Shown: piece after piece, positions 1 to 7,569 of the stretch
Layout of the letters: the number at the start of each line of letters is the position of its first letter
How positions within the stretch are numbered: the stretch's first letter is position 1
NCBI GenBank assembly: GCA_944388135.1
Contig: CALXHP010000008.1
Span: forward strand, 1-54,892
Origin: an uncultured Gemmiger sp.
Lineage (GTDB): Bacteria; Bacillota; Clostridia; Oscillospirales; Ruminococcaceae
Direction of reading: 5' to 3'
Length of the DNA stretch: 54,892 bases
Position numbers and translations under genes: made by a program
The notes under the pieces: model-generated
Told to the model about the DNA's origin: nothing
The model's input: the letters and a program-made list of their open reading frames with translations, nothing else
Database searches by the model: none

Positions 1-21
1 TATTACTTTTGGCATAGCAAA

Positions 22-70
22 GCACCCCACTTGTTATTCAGTATACCATACTGTCTAACAAATGGGGTGC
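22..70. repeat. Long nested palindrome at the left edge
   Basis: Nearly perfect inverted repeat: outer arms GCACCCCA/TGGGGTGC (22-29, 63-70), inner arms TTGTTA/TAACAA (31-36, 56-61), and a core hairpin CAGTAT-acc-ATACTG (39-53). Only one mismatched pair and two 2-nt bulges interrupt about 20 base pairs. It lies just beyond the stop of the leftward gene at 133-714, so it may be that gene's terminator. The following leftward T-run is poor (TTTGCT), so a palindromic repeat element is also possible. Confidence 0.6.
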
Positions 71-132
71 AGTTCAGTTCTGGCAGGGGCCTTCACAAAC
101 AGATGGTTTTTGGCCGGGCAAGGAACTGTTGA

Positions 133-714
133 TCACATCACCAGTTCGCGGAAATACGTGGCATTCACACTCTTGTCCTGCTCTGCCAGTTTGGCAATAC
201 AGGCATCCAGCGTATGGGCCACATCGTCCAGGCTGCGCCATTCCGCCGCCTGGGGTTTCACCTCTTTCTCCAGCCAGGGGGCGATCTCGGTATGGGAACA
301 GGCACCTTCGATGAGGTAGGCTCCTGCCCGGGCAGGCTGGGTCTGGGGCACATACTGTTCCGCGCTGCCCAGGGTGGTCAGCACAAACTGTCCTTTGCGG
401 TTGCGTCCGCCCACCAGCAGGCGCACCCCCACCGGCTGCACCCGGACGGAAGGCGCTTTCTGGCAAAGAATTTTGACGATCTTTTCCAGTGTCAGGTACC
501 GGGTATCGTATTCGTCCAGGGCGTTGATGATCTGAACCGCGGCCAGGGTATCCCCCGCAAAGCCCACCACTACATTGCGGTTGATCTTGCGAACCTTGGG
601 TACATCCTCACTGACCACTTTGGGCTGCTGACCGGTGATGGGCTCTTCCACCATGCGGCCATCACTGACCATGGCGCAGAACGCTTCCCCGCAGACGGCT
701 AAAATCGCACTCAT
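133..714 (-). CDS. Proteasome-like (Ntn-hydrolase-type) hypothetical protein
   Basis: 193 aa, no signal peptide or membrane segment. The N-terminal pattern (ILAVCGEAFCAMVSDGR, then a basic stretch, then KINRNVVVGFAGD near residues 40-55) resembles the first beta-strands of the proteasome/HslV Ntn-hydrolase fold. An N-terminal catalytic Thr is not apparent: residue 2 is Ser. Function unknown; I infer only the fold relationship. The start is supported by AAGGAA about 8 nt upstream. The gene is monocistronic, with its own promoter at 770-799 behind the crr terminator. Confidence 0.75.
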   Translation of the reverse strand: MSAILAVCGEAFCAMVSDGRMVEEPITGQQPKVVSEDVPKVRKINRNVVVGFAGDTLAAVQIINALDEYDTRYLTLEKIVKILCQKAPSVRVQPVGVRLLVGGRNRKGQFVLTTLGSAEQYVPQTQPARAGAYLIEGACSHTEIAPWLEKEVKPQAAEWRSLDDVAHTLDACIAKLAEQDKSVNATYFRELVM

Positions 715-740
715 AAGGCAACTTCCTTTTTCTATAGGTT

Positions 741-757
741 GGGCGCGGGACGCGCCC
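741..757 (-). promoter_or_regulatory. 5'-UTR hairpin of the proteasome-like gene
   Basis: Perfect 7-bp inverted repeat GGGCGCG-N3-CGCGCCC lying about 13 nt downstream of the -10 box and upstream of the ribosome-binding site. It could be an operator or an mRNA 5' stability hairpin. Confidence 0.5.
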
Positions 758-769
758 CCGCCGTCTGTT

Positions 770-799
770 ATTGTAGCATAAAAACAGGGCGCACCGCAA
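770..799 (-). promoter_or_regulatory. Promoter of the proteasome-like gene
   Basis: Leftward -35 TTGCGG (794-799), 18-nt spacer, -10 TACAAT (770-775). The -35 lies inside the stem of the crr terminator. Confidence 0.5.
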
Positions 800-808
800 G
801 GTGCGCCC
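779..808 (-). terminator. Intrinsic terminator of the PTS EIIA gene
   Basis: Stem GGGCGCACC/GGTGCGCCC (787-795, 800-808) with a TTGC loop on the leftward transcript, followed by TGTTTTT. Confidence 0.85.
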
Positions 809-822
809 CAAAAGAATCCTGA

Positions 823-1335
823 TTACTTGCTGATCTTGAGCAGATCGGCACCCGGCTCCACAGCGCCGGAAGCGACCAGCTCCACATCCTTGAACTCATC
901 GGTATTGGTAATAACGGTAATGACCACCGCCGGATGGTTGGCCGCCTCAATTTTGGCAAGATCCATCTCCAGCAACAGCTGGCCCTTCTGGATCTTGTCT
1001 CCTTCCTTGACTTTGGGGCTGAAGCCATCGCCTTTCATTTCAACGGTGTCCACACCCACGTGGATGAGCACCTCCACGCCGCCGTCCCCCAGAATACCCA
1101 GGGCATGACCACTGTCAGGTGCCTGAGTGATGGTACCGCCCACCGGTGCATAGACCTTGCCTTCGGTGGGATCAATGCCGCAGCATTTGCCTAGAATTCC
1201 CTGTGCAAACACCTCATCGGGAATCTGTTCCATCGGAACTACCGTGCCTTTGGCATCCGCCGCCAGCATCATCGGGAAGGCGGGCGCAGCCGGAGCTGCC
1301 TCCGGTTTCTTCTTCAAAAAGTCAAAAAAGCCCAT
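823..1335 (-). CDS. crr: PTS glucose-family EIIA component
   Basis: 170 aa stand-alone EIIA of the glucose family, a cytoplasmic phosphocarrier that takes phosphate from HPr-P and passes it to an EIIB domain. After an Ala/Pro-rich linker (residues 8-20) the body carries the two conserved histidine regions: GHALGI and the phospho-acceptor region VLIHVGVDTV. The C-terminal KIEAANHPAV stretch is typical of the family. Length matches single-domain EIIA proteins. No EIIBC gene is adjacent, so the partner permease, or a purely regulatory role, must be sought elsewhere. Monocistronic, with a strong own promoter (1391-1419). Confidence 0.93.
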   Translation of the reverse strand: MGFFDFLKKKPEAAPAAPAFPMMLAADAKGTVVPMEQIPDEVFAQGILGKCCGIDPTEGKVYAPVGGTITQAPDSGHALGILGDGGVEVLIHVGVDTVEMKGDGFSPKVKEGDKIQKGQLLLEMDLAKIEAANHPAVVITVITNTDEFKDVELVASGAVEPGADLLKISK

Positions 1336-1358
1336 GATGTACTACCTCTCTTTATGTA

Positions 1359-1377
1359 TGGTCCGCGGTGCGGACCA
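1359..1377. promoter_or_regulatory. Perfect palindrome in the crr leader
   Basis: TGGTCCGC-GGT-GCGGACCA, 8-bp perfect arms, located about 13 nt downstream of the crr -10 and upstream of its ribosome-binding site. It is a candidate operator or 5' mRNA hairpin. The nearby TetR gene is a possible but unproven ligand-dependent partner. Confidence 0.5.
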
Positions 1378-1390
1378 ATGATATGCGTCC

Positions 1391-1419
1391 ATTATAACGT
1401 AGGTCATGGCAGAAAGCAA
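1391..1419 (-). promoter_or_regulatory. crr promoter
   Basis: Leftward TTGCTT (1414-1419), 17-nt spacer, TATAAT (1391-1396). Confidence 0.75.
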
Positions 1420-1434
1420 CGAAAATTTGGCGTC

Positions 1435-2001
1435 CTACAGAAGTTCTTCCACCGCACGGATAGACTGCCAGGTGATGGCGGCCATCTCGGCCGGCGGGGG
1501 CTGATACCCCTGGGTCTGCCAGGCGGCAATACTGCCGAAGCAGCCATTGATGGCAAAGGCCAGCAGATATTGCTGCCGCAATGTGCCGCCGTCCGGCATC
1601 AGCTGCCCCAGGCACCGTTTGGCGATCATCTCCTTGGCACTGCGGGTGAATTCCGATTCCCAGCTCTTGCCGTACAGAGCACGGCAGACATCGGGATTGT
1701 CATTAAGATAAGTAAACAGGGCCACCAGCGCGGGCGGGACGTCATCCTGGGAGATATTGGGAACCAGCGCATCCATCAATTCACACAGATGGTCCAGTTG
1801 GGCCGCCTCCATTTGTTCCATCAGAGCATAAATGTCGGCGTAGTGGAAATAGAAGGTGCCGCGGCTGATCCCGGCCAACTCGGTCAATTCCCGAACCGTG
1901 ATCTCCCGCAAATCCTTTTTTTGCAGCAGGCTGATAAGCGCCTGATAAAGCCGCTGCTTGGTCATGCGCACACTGCGATTCGCATCGCCTTTGGCGTTCA
2001 T
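1435..2001 (-). CDS. TetR/AcrR-family transcriptional regulator
   Basis: 188 aa from the ATG at 2001, which has AAAGGTGG about 8 nt upstream. In-frame GTG codons at 2013 and 2010 are possible alternatives. The N-terminal HTH is clear: MTKQRLYQALISLLQKK, then ITVRELTELAGISRGTFYFHY near residues 35-55, matching the TetR recognition-helix signature. The C-terminal half is an all-helical ligand/dimer domain typical of TetR_C-type gut Firmicute regulators. A perfect palindrome overlaps its own -35 (2065-2080), so autorepression is likely. Targets beyond itself are unknown; the divergent HD gene and downstream crr are the nearest candidates. Confidence 0.9.
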   Translation of the reverse strand: MNAKGDANRSVRMTKQRLYQALISLLQKKDLREITVRELTELAGISRGTFYFHYADIYALMEQMEAAQLDHLCELMDALVPNISQDDVPPALVALFTYLNDNPDVCRALYGKSWESEFTRSAKEMIAKRCLGQLMPDGGTLRQQYLLAFAINGCFGSIAAWQTQGYQPPPAEMAAITWQSIRAVEELL

Positions 2002-2051
2002 CGCATGCACCACCTTTCAAGGGAATTTCCGGGCAGGGTTTATATACATAA

Positions 2052-2080
2052 AGCATAGCGTTTTTTGACATAAATGTCAA
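2052..2080 (-). promoter_or_regulatory. tetR promoter with overlapping palindromic operator
   Basis: Leftward TTGACA (2075-2080), 17-nt spacer, TATGCT (2052-2057). The palindrome TTGACATAAATGTCAA (2065-2080) covers the -35 and part of the spacer, a classical TetR-type autoregulatory operator layout. Confidence 0.75.
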
Positions 2081-2136
2081 GTTTTTTCGCCTTCAAGGTG
2101 GATTTATGTGCATTTTGTCCGAAGTTTTGTGCAAGT

Positions 2137-2165
2137 TTTGCAGTTTTGCCAAATTATGATACAAT
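2137..2165 (+). promoter_or_regulatory. Promoter of the HD-domain gene
   Basis: TTTGCA (2137-2142), 17-nt spacer, TACAAT (2160-2165), followed by a GAAGGAGG ribosome-binding site before the ATG at 2217. Confidence 0.6.
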
Positions 2166-2216
2166 GACAGAAACACCTGTTTTTTCTGCTTTCCATTCCG
2201 AAGGAGGTTTTCTGCC

Positions 2217-2990
2217 ATGGTTCTTGATCGCAGCCGTGCGTTGCAGGCGTTTGCGGACTACGCTGCTCATTACAATGCCGCAGACCCCAAAATCAAATTG
2301 AAAATCGACCACACCTACCGGGTAGCCGCTTTGTGCGACCGCATCGCCGTCAGCCTGGGGCTCTCTGCCTCCGAGGTGGATCTTGCCTGGTTGTGCGGTA
2401 TTTTGCACGACGTGGGCCGCTTTGAACAACTGCGGCAATATGGCACCTTTAACGACGCCCAGTCCATCGACCACGCTGCCATGAGTGCCAAAGTCCTTTT
2501 TGAAGAAGGGCGTATCCGGGACTATCTGGCAGACGGCGGGGAGGACGACCTGCTCCGCACGGCGGTGACCTGGCACAGCGCCTACCGCCTGCCGGAAGGC
2601 CTGGATGACCGTACCCTGCAATTCTGTCAGATTTTGCGGGACGCCGACAAGGTAGACATCCTGCGGGTCAACGTGGAAGTGACCATGGAAGAGATCTACA
2701 ACGTAAGCACCGAAGCTTTGCGGCAGAGTCCGGTCTCCCCTGCCGTGCTCCAGGCATTTTACGAGCATCACTGTGTGCTGCGGGCCTTGAAGCAATACCC
2801 TGCCGACAATGCGGTGGGTCATGCCTCGCTGGTGTTTGAGCTTTGCTACCCCGAAAGTCTGCGGGCTGTGGCCCAGCAGGGTTGGCTGTGGAAGCTGCTG
2901 AACTTTCCCACCGACAACCCCGACACCGCTGCCGCTTTTGCCGCCATGCGAAGGGAGATGGAGCACTGGCTGCAGCAGAAGCTGGCCTGA
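2217..2990 (+). CDS. HD-domain metal-dependent phosphohydrolase
   Basis: 257 aa cytoplasmic protein. HD-superfamily residues are in order: H in KIDHTYRVA (about residue 31), the HD pair in CGILHDVGRFE (about 64-65), H in SIDHAAMSA, and a D in LRDADKVDILRV. This is the YpgQ/YedJ-like or COG1418-type hydrolase layout, which acts on nucleotides or phosphoesters; the substrate cannot be read from sequence. Strong GAAGGAGG ribosome-binding site. The gene stands alone, divergent from the TetR gene and convergent with the SNF transporter. Confidence 0.88.
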   Translation: MVLDRSRALQAFADYAAHYNAADPKIKLKIDHTYRVAALCDRIAVSLGLSASEVDLAWLCGILHDVGRFEQLRQYGTFNDAQSIDHAAMSAKVLFEEGRIRDYLADGGEDDLLRTAVTWHSAYRLPEGLDDRTLQFCQILRDADKVDILRVNVEVTMEEIYNVSTEALRQSPVSPAVLQAFYEHHCVLRALKQYPADNAVGHASLVFELCYPESLRAVAQQGWLWKLLNFPTDNPDTAAAFAAMRREMEHWLQQKLA

Positions 2991-3014
2991 CCTTTTCGCC
3001 GCAAACAAAAAAGA

Positions 3015-3050
3015 ACAAGCAGCCGCCTGTTGGCGGCTGCTTGTTTGTTT
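3015..3050. terminator. Bidirectional terminator between HD gene and SNF transporter
   Basis: 13-bp stem ACAAGCAGCCGCC/GGCGGCTGCTTGT with a 4-nt loop. T-rich tract on the right (TTGTTTTT) and A-rich tract on the left, so it can serve both convergent genes. Confidence 0.85.
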
Positions 3051-3051
3051 T

Positions 3052-4428
3052 TCAGATCAATCCCTGAACCAGGATCACTACAATAAGAATGGGCAGGATA
3101 AACTGGAAGTAGGGCTTGAACACCCGGGCCATCTTCAGACCCGTGCCGGTGTTGCACTCTTCCATATATTTGTCGTAGCCCCAGCCCCAGCGGCTGACGC
3201 AGAACAGCAGGTAGACCAGGCTGCCGATGGGCAGCAGCAGGTTGGAGACCAGGAAGTCCTCGATATCCAGGATCTGACCGCCGGCCGGAGCGTTGGGCAG
3301 CGGCACCGAGAAGTACCACAGATTGTAGCCCAGTACGCAGGGCAGGCTTGCCAGCAGAATGAACACACCGCAGATAAGGGTGGCCTTTTTCCGGCTCCAG
3401 CCAAAGCAGTCGATGCAGCTGGCCATGATGTTTTCAAAAACTGCCAGAACAGTGGTAAAGCTGGCAAAGGTCATAAACAGGAAAAACAAAGCCCCCCAAA
3501 CCCGGCCGCCGGCCATGTTGACAAAAACCCGGGGCAGGGTCTGGAAAATCAGAGAGGGGCCTGCATCGGGCTCCACACCGAAGGCAAAGCAAGCCGGGAA
3601 AATGATGAGGCCGGCGCAGATCGCCACGAACGTATCCAGGGCGCAGATGCGAACCGCCTCGCCGGGAAGACTGTGCTCCTTGGTCATGTAGCTGCCGAAA
3701 ATCTCCATGGCCGCAATGCCGAGGCTCAAGGTGAAGAAGGACTGGTTCATCGCCGCCGTAATGACGTTGCCCAGGCCCACCTCAGAGGCCCGTTCCAGAT
3801 CGGGCAGCAGGTAGAAGGCGAGCCCCGCCTTGCCGCCGTCCAGCATGATGCTGTTGACCGCCAGCACCACGATCAGGACCAGCAGGGCCAGCATCATCCA
3901 CTTGGAGATGCGCTCCAGGCCTTTTTGCAGCCCGAAGGAGCAGACCAGGAAGCCGCCTACCGTAATGATGGCCATGAACACCGTCAGTTCCACAGGATTG
4001 GCCAGCATGGCGTTGAACACATCGCCCACGGCGCTGTTTTCCATGCCGTCAAAGGCACCGGTGGCAAACTTGTAGAAGTAATCCAGCATCCAGCCGGCCA
4101 CCGTGGTGTAGTACATCATCAGCAGGCAGCAGCCGATGATACAGAACCAGCCGTGGATATGCCATTTGCTGCCCTTGGGTTCCAGGGCCTTGTAAGCGCC
4201 CACCGCACTCTGGCGGCTTGCCCGGCCTACGGCCAGTTCCATGGTCAGCACCGGCACGCCCATGATGACCAGAAACAGCAGATAGAACAGAACAAAGATA
4301 CCGCCGCCGTTAGCCCCGGCCATCCAGGGGAATTTCCATACATTGCCAATGCCGATGGCACAACCGGCACTGACAAGGATGAAGCCGAGGCGGGAAGCAA
4401 AATGCTCCCGTTGTTTTTGAGATTCCAT
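3052..4428 (-). CDS. Sodium-dependent amino-acid transporter (SNF/NSS family)
   Basis: 458 aa polytopic membrane symporter using the Na+ gradient to import amino acids or related amines. TM1 has the family signature GCAIGIGNVWKFPW followed by GGG near residues 20-40. About 11-12 hydrophobic segments follow, including the FFTLSLG region of TM6 that forms Na+/substrate sites. I chose the ATG at 4428 because GGATGG lies 7 nt upstream. The GTG at 4449 would sit only a few nt from the expected transcription start. The substrate is unknown. It is divergent from a threonine aldolase with which it shares a -35 hexamer, which hints at an amino-acid (threonine/glycine-type) link. Confidence 0.92.
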   Translation of the reverse strand: MESQKQREHFASRLGFILVSAGCAIGIGNVWKFPWMAGANGGGIFVLFYLLFLVIMGVPVLTMELAVGRASRQSAVGAYKALEPKGSKWHIHGWFCIIGCCLLMMYYTTVAGWMLDYFYKFATGAFDGMENSAVGDVFNAMLANPVELTVFMAIITVGGFLVCSFGLQKGLERISKWMMLALLVLIVVLAVNSIMLDGGKAGLAFYLLPDLERASEVGLGNVITAAMNQSFFTLSLGIAAMEIFGSYMTKEHSLPGEAVRICALDTFVAICAGLIIFPACFAFGVEPDAGPSLIFQTLPRVFVNMAGGRVWGALFFLFMTFASFTTVLAVFENIMASCIDCFGWSRKKATLICGVFILLASLPCVLGYNLWYFSVPLPNAPAGGQILDIEDFLVSNLLLPIGSLVYLLFCVSRWGWGYDKYMEECNTGTGLKMARVFKPYFQFILPILIVVILVQGLI

Positions 4429-4462
4429 AATTTTTCCATCCTTCCTCACACAGATACGTCTT

Positions 4463-4514
4463 ATTATATCGCATTTTACCGGTCATTGCAAGGTTTACCC
4501 GTCTGTGCTATACT
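4463..4514. promoter_or_regulatory. Divergent promoters sharing one palindromic -35
   Basis: Rightward: TTGCAA (4486-4491), 17-nt spacer, TATACT (4509-4514), for the threonine aldolase. Leftward: the same self-complementary TTGCAA, 17-nt spacer, TATAAT (4463-4468), for the SNF transporter. The two promoters are exactly symmetric about the hexamer. Confidence 0.8.
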
Positions 4515-4545
4515 GGAAGATACCTGATGGAAAGGAGAATCGGAA

Positions 4546-5598
4546 ATGATTCGTTTTGAATGCGATTATGGCGAGGGCGCTGCCCAGCCTGTACTGGATC
4601 TTTTACAGAAAACCAATCTGGAACAGACCCCCGGTTATGGGGAGGATGAATACTGCGCCGCCGCTGCCGGCAAAATTCGTGCTCTGTGTGATGCGCCGGA
4701 CGCCGCCGTTCACTTTTTTGTGGGGGCCACCCAGGCCAATCTGACCGTGATTGATGCCGCCCTGAAGCCCTGGCAGGGGGTTCTTTGTGCCGAGACCGGC
4801 CACATTCATGTCCATGAGACCGGCTCCGTGGAAGCTACCGGCCACAAGTGTCTGGCCCTGCCCGCCACCGCCGGCAAAATCACTGCGGCCCAGATTCGCG
4901 CCGCCGTACAGGCTCACCGTTCCAATCCCAGCCATGAGCATGAGGTCCAGCCCGGCATGGTCTACCTCTCCAATCCCACCGAGGTGGGCACCCTCTACAC
5001 CAAGGAGGAACTGACCGATATCTCGGCTGCCTGCTATGAGCTGGGGCTGTACCTGTTTGTGGACGGCGCCCGCATGGCCTACGGCCTGACCAGCCCTGCC
5101 AACGACCTGAACCTGCAGGACTACGCCGCCCTGTGCGACGTGTTTTATCTGGGCGGCACCAAGTGCGGGGCCCTGTTCGGCGAGGCGGTGGTCATCACCA
5201 ACGACGATCTGAAGGAAGATTTCCGTTATGCCATCAAGCAGCACGGCGGCATGCTGGCAAAGGGCCGGCTGCTGGGGCTCCAGTTCCTGGCCCTGCTGGA
5301 GGGCGAGGACGGCAGCGGATGCAGCCCCTACTTCACCATGGCCGTCGAGGCGGACCGGCAGGCCCTGGAGATCCGCAAGGCCTTTACCGAAAAGGGTATC
5401 GGCTTGCTGCACGACTCCCCCACCAATCAGCAGTTCTTTGTGCTGCCTGACGCCTGGTACCACACCCTGGCGGAGCAGTATGCCATGAGCGAGATGGGCA
5501 AGCCCGATGAGGGCCACACCGCCGTGCGGATCTGCACCAGCTGGGCCACCCGCCCCGAGGCTGTGGCGCAGCTGATCACCGACGTCCGGAAGCTGTAA
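4546..5598 (+). CDS. ltaE: Threonine aldolase family PLP enzyme (low-specificity type)
   Basis: 350 aa, fold-type I PLP enzyme cleaving L-threonine/L-allo-threonine to glycine and acetaldehyde, or a related beta-hydroxy amino acid. Landmarks: YGEDEYCAAAAGKI near the N-terminus, the ETGHIHVHETGSVE segment, VDGARMAYGL with the cofactor-binding Asp, and FYLGGTKCGALFGE, which carries the Schiff-base lysine near residue 206. It resembles the 'aminotransferase class V/beta-eliminating lyase' subgroup of roughly 340-350 aa common in Clostridia. ATG preceded by AAAGGAGA. Monocistronic with a strong terminator. Confidence 0.9.
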   Translation: MIRFECDYGEGAAQPVLDLLQKTNLEQTPGYGEDEYCAAAAGKIRALCDAPDAAVHFFVGATQANLTVIDAALKPWQGVLCAETGHIHVHETGSVEATGHKCLALPATAGKITAAQIRAAVQAHRSNPSHEHEVQPGMVYLSNPTEVGTLYTKEELTDISAACYELGLYLFVDGARMAYGLTSPANDLNLQDYAALCDVFYLGGTKCGALFGEAVVITNDDLKEDFRYAIKQHGGMLAKGRLLGLQFLALLEGEDGSGCSPYFTMAVEADRQALEIRKAFTEKGIGLLHDSPTNQQFFVLPDAWYHTLAEQYAMSEMGKPDEGHTAVRICTSWATRPEAVAQLITDVRKL

Positions 5599-5604
5599 TT
5601 TTCT

Positions 5605-5740
5605 ACATAAAAAGCAAATGCACCTCAGCAGAAAACCTGCCGGGGTGCTTTTTGCATCTATTCAAATGGCGCAGGGCGCCTTGTTGGTTGTCTGCGCCGG
5701 ACCGAGGTTTTCGCCTCTCGCATGGTCCGACGGCAGTATA
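5605..5740 (-). ncRNA. Possible small RNA between ltaE and metI
   Basis: The 254-nt gap 5599-5852 contains no credible gene. On the leftward strand it has an extended -10 (TGATATACT, 5735-5743) without a good -35. Downstream come a hairpin GGACC..GAGG/CCTC..GGTCC (about 5697-5728), a second hairpin with GGCGCAG/CTGCGCC arms (about 5668-5698), and the terminator-like hairpin at 5620-5653. The result would be a structured RNA of about 125 nt. It could equally be the processed 3' end of the metNI transcript. Low confidence. Confidence 0.3.
5620..5653. terminator. Terminator after threonine aldolase
   Basis: Stem GCACC..GCAG/CTGC..GGTGC with an AAAAC loop followed by TTTTTGC. The leftward complement also ends in a T-rich run (ATTTGCTTTTT), so it may work both ways. 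Confidence 0.75.
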
Positions 5741-5852
5741 TCAGGTCTTTGGTTGTTTACCTTGACTTCCCCTATAGTATACGCCCAGATTGTGTCCGAG
5801 TTGTCACACCATTTTGAACCTTTTATGAATTTGGAAAAATCCGGAAGCCCTT

Positions 5853-6551
5853 TCAGCGCTGGATGCGCTTGTCGCACCGCAGGGCCAGCCGGGTACCCAC
5901 GGTCTGAAGAATCTGCACCAGGATGACCAGCAGCACGGTGGCAAAGATCTCCAGCACACCGTTGAAGCGGTAATAGCCGTAGTTGATGGCGATCTTGCCC
6001 AGACCGCCGCCGCCGATGATACCCGCCATGGCGCCGTAGCCCATGATGGTGGTGGTGGCAATGGTCACGTTGGAGATCAGACTGGGCATGCTCTCCGGGA
6101 TCATGACTTTGGTGATGATCTGCAGCGGCGTGGCCCCCATGCTCTGGGCAGCTTCAATGACACCGGCATCCACCTCCCGGATGCTGGTTTCCACCAGGCG
6201 GGAGACAAAGGGGAAGGACGCAATGACCAGCGGCACGATGGAAGCGGGGGTACCGATGGAAGTGCCCACGATCAGCCGGGAGAGTGGGATCACAATGATC
6301 ATCAGAATCAAAAAGGGCACGCTGCGCAGCAGATTGATCAGTGCATTGAGCAGACTCATGACCCAGCGGGGCAGCGGACGGACACCGCCCTGTTCGCCGG
6401 TGACCAGGCAGACGCCCAGGGGCAGACCGATGACCAGCGCCAACAGGGTAGCCACGGCGGTGGACCAGATGGTCTCCCAGGTTTCAAAGGGAATGGTGGG
6501 CAGCACCTGCAAGAAGGTAGCCCATTCTTTGCTTGCCAGTAACTCTGCCAT
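5853..6551 (-). CDS. metI: Methionine ABC transporter permease MetI
   Basis: 232 aa integral membrane subunit of the MetNIQ importer. It has five to six hydrophobic segments and the EAA-loop region ASMGATPLQIITKVMIPESMPSLISN (about residues 135-160), which contacts the ATPase. The reading frame begins one nucleotide inside the metN stop (TGATG), indicating translational coupling. Length is normal for MetI. The last gene of the operon; no strong terminator is seen within the first 100 nt after it. Confidence 0.96.
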   Translation of the reverse strand: MAELLASKEWATFLQVLPTIPFETWETIWSTAVATLLALVIGLPLGVCLVTGEQGGVRPLPRWVMSLLNALINLLRSVPFLILMIIVIPLSRLIVGTSIGTPASIVPLVIASFPFVSRLVETSIREVDAGVIEAAQSMGATPLQIITKVMIPESMPSLISNVTIATTTIMGYGAMAGIIGGGGLGKIAINYGYYRFNGVLEIFATVLLVILVQILQTVGTRLALRCDKRIQR

Positions 6552-7549
6552 CAGCCGTTCACCTCCTCATAGGTAATGCCGGGATAATTTTTGATATACT
6601 CGATGGCCCTGGCGGCATTCTCATCATCGGGCAAAGCCAGCAGCATACTGCCCAGGGTCTGTCCGTTGACGATGCGGGTATCGGCTGCCAGGATGGAAAC
6701 CAGCGCCCCGCACTGAATGGCCAGGCTGGCCACAAGGGGTTTGTCGGTGGTCTGGGTGCCGTTGAATGCCACACGCACCAGTTTGTGTCCGGGCAGGGAT
6801 TCCGCTTTGGGCGCCCCCGCCGGATACACCAGACGTTTGGCGGCCGCAGAAGTGGGATGACTGAAGATCGCCTGGACCTCCCCTTCCTCCACCACGGTGC
6901 CTTCATCCAGAATGGCCACCCGGTTGCAGATTTCTTCCACCACGCTCATCTGGTGGGTGATGACCACCACGGTGATCCCCAGTTCCCGGTTGATCTTCTG
7001 GATCAGCTGCAGGATGGCATGGGTGGTGTTGGGGTCCAGCGCGCTGGTGGCTTCATCGCAGAGCAGGACCTTGGGATCGGTGGCCAGGGCACGGGCAATG
7101 GCGATGCGCTGTTTCTGGCCGCCCGAAAGCTGGGCCGGATAGGCTTCCGCCTTATCGGGCAGGCCCACCAGTTCCAGCAGTTCCCGGGCGCGGGCTTCCG
7201 CCTTTTCCTTGGGGACCTTGGCCAGTTCCATCGGGAACATGATGTTCCGCAGGCAGGTGCGCTGCATCAGCAGGTTGAACTGCTGGAAGATCATCGTGAT
7301 ATCCCGCCGGGCTGCCCGCAGTTCCCCGGCGGTGAGTTTCTCCATCTGACGGCCATCTACCACCACGCTGCCCTCGTCGGGGCGTTCCAGCATGTTGATG
7401 CACCGCACCAGCGTGGATTTGCCGGCACCGGACATGCCGATGATGCCGTAGATGTCCCCGTCCCGAATGGTCAGGTTGATGTCGTTGAGCGCGACCACCG
7501 TTCCGCCTTTGGTAGCAAAACGCTTGGTCAGATGTTGCAATTCGATCAT
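6551..7549 (-). CDS. metN: Methionine ABC transporter ATP-binding protein MetN
   Basis: 332 aa ATPase. Walker A GMSGAGKST (about residues 38-46), Q-loop FQQFNLL, signature LSGGQKQR, Walker B KVLLCDEATSALDP and H-loop VITHQ are all intact. The C-terminal about 90 residues form the NIL/ACT-like domain that in characterised MetN proteins binds methionine and trans-inhibits transport. AAGGGGG precedes the ATG. The metNI pair has its own promoter in the metQ-metN gap. Confidence 0.97.
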   Translation of the reverse strand: MIELQHLTKRFATKGGTVVALNDINLTIRDGDIYGIIGMSGAGKSTLVRCINMLERPDEGSVVVDGRQMEKLTAGELRAARRDITMIFQQFNLLMQRTCLRNIMFPMELAKVPKEKAEARARELLELVGLPDKAEAYPAQLSGGQKQRIAIARALATDPKVLLCDEATSALDPNTTHAILQLIQKINRELGITVVVITHQMSVVEEICNRVAILDEGTVVEEGEVQAIFSHPTSAAAKRLVYPAGAPKAESLPGHKLVRVAFNGTQTTDKPLVASLAIQCGALVSILAADTRIVNGQTLGSMLLALPDDENAARAIEYIKNYPGITYEEVNG

Positions 7550-7569
7550 GGGTTTTCCCCCTTATTCTA

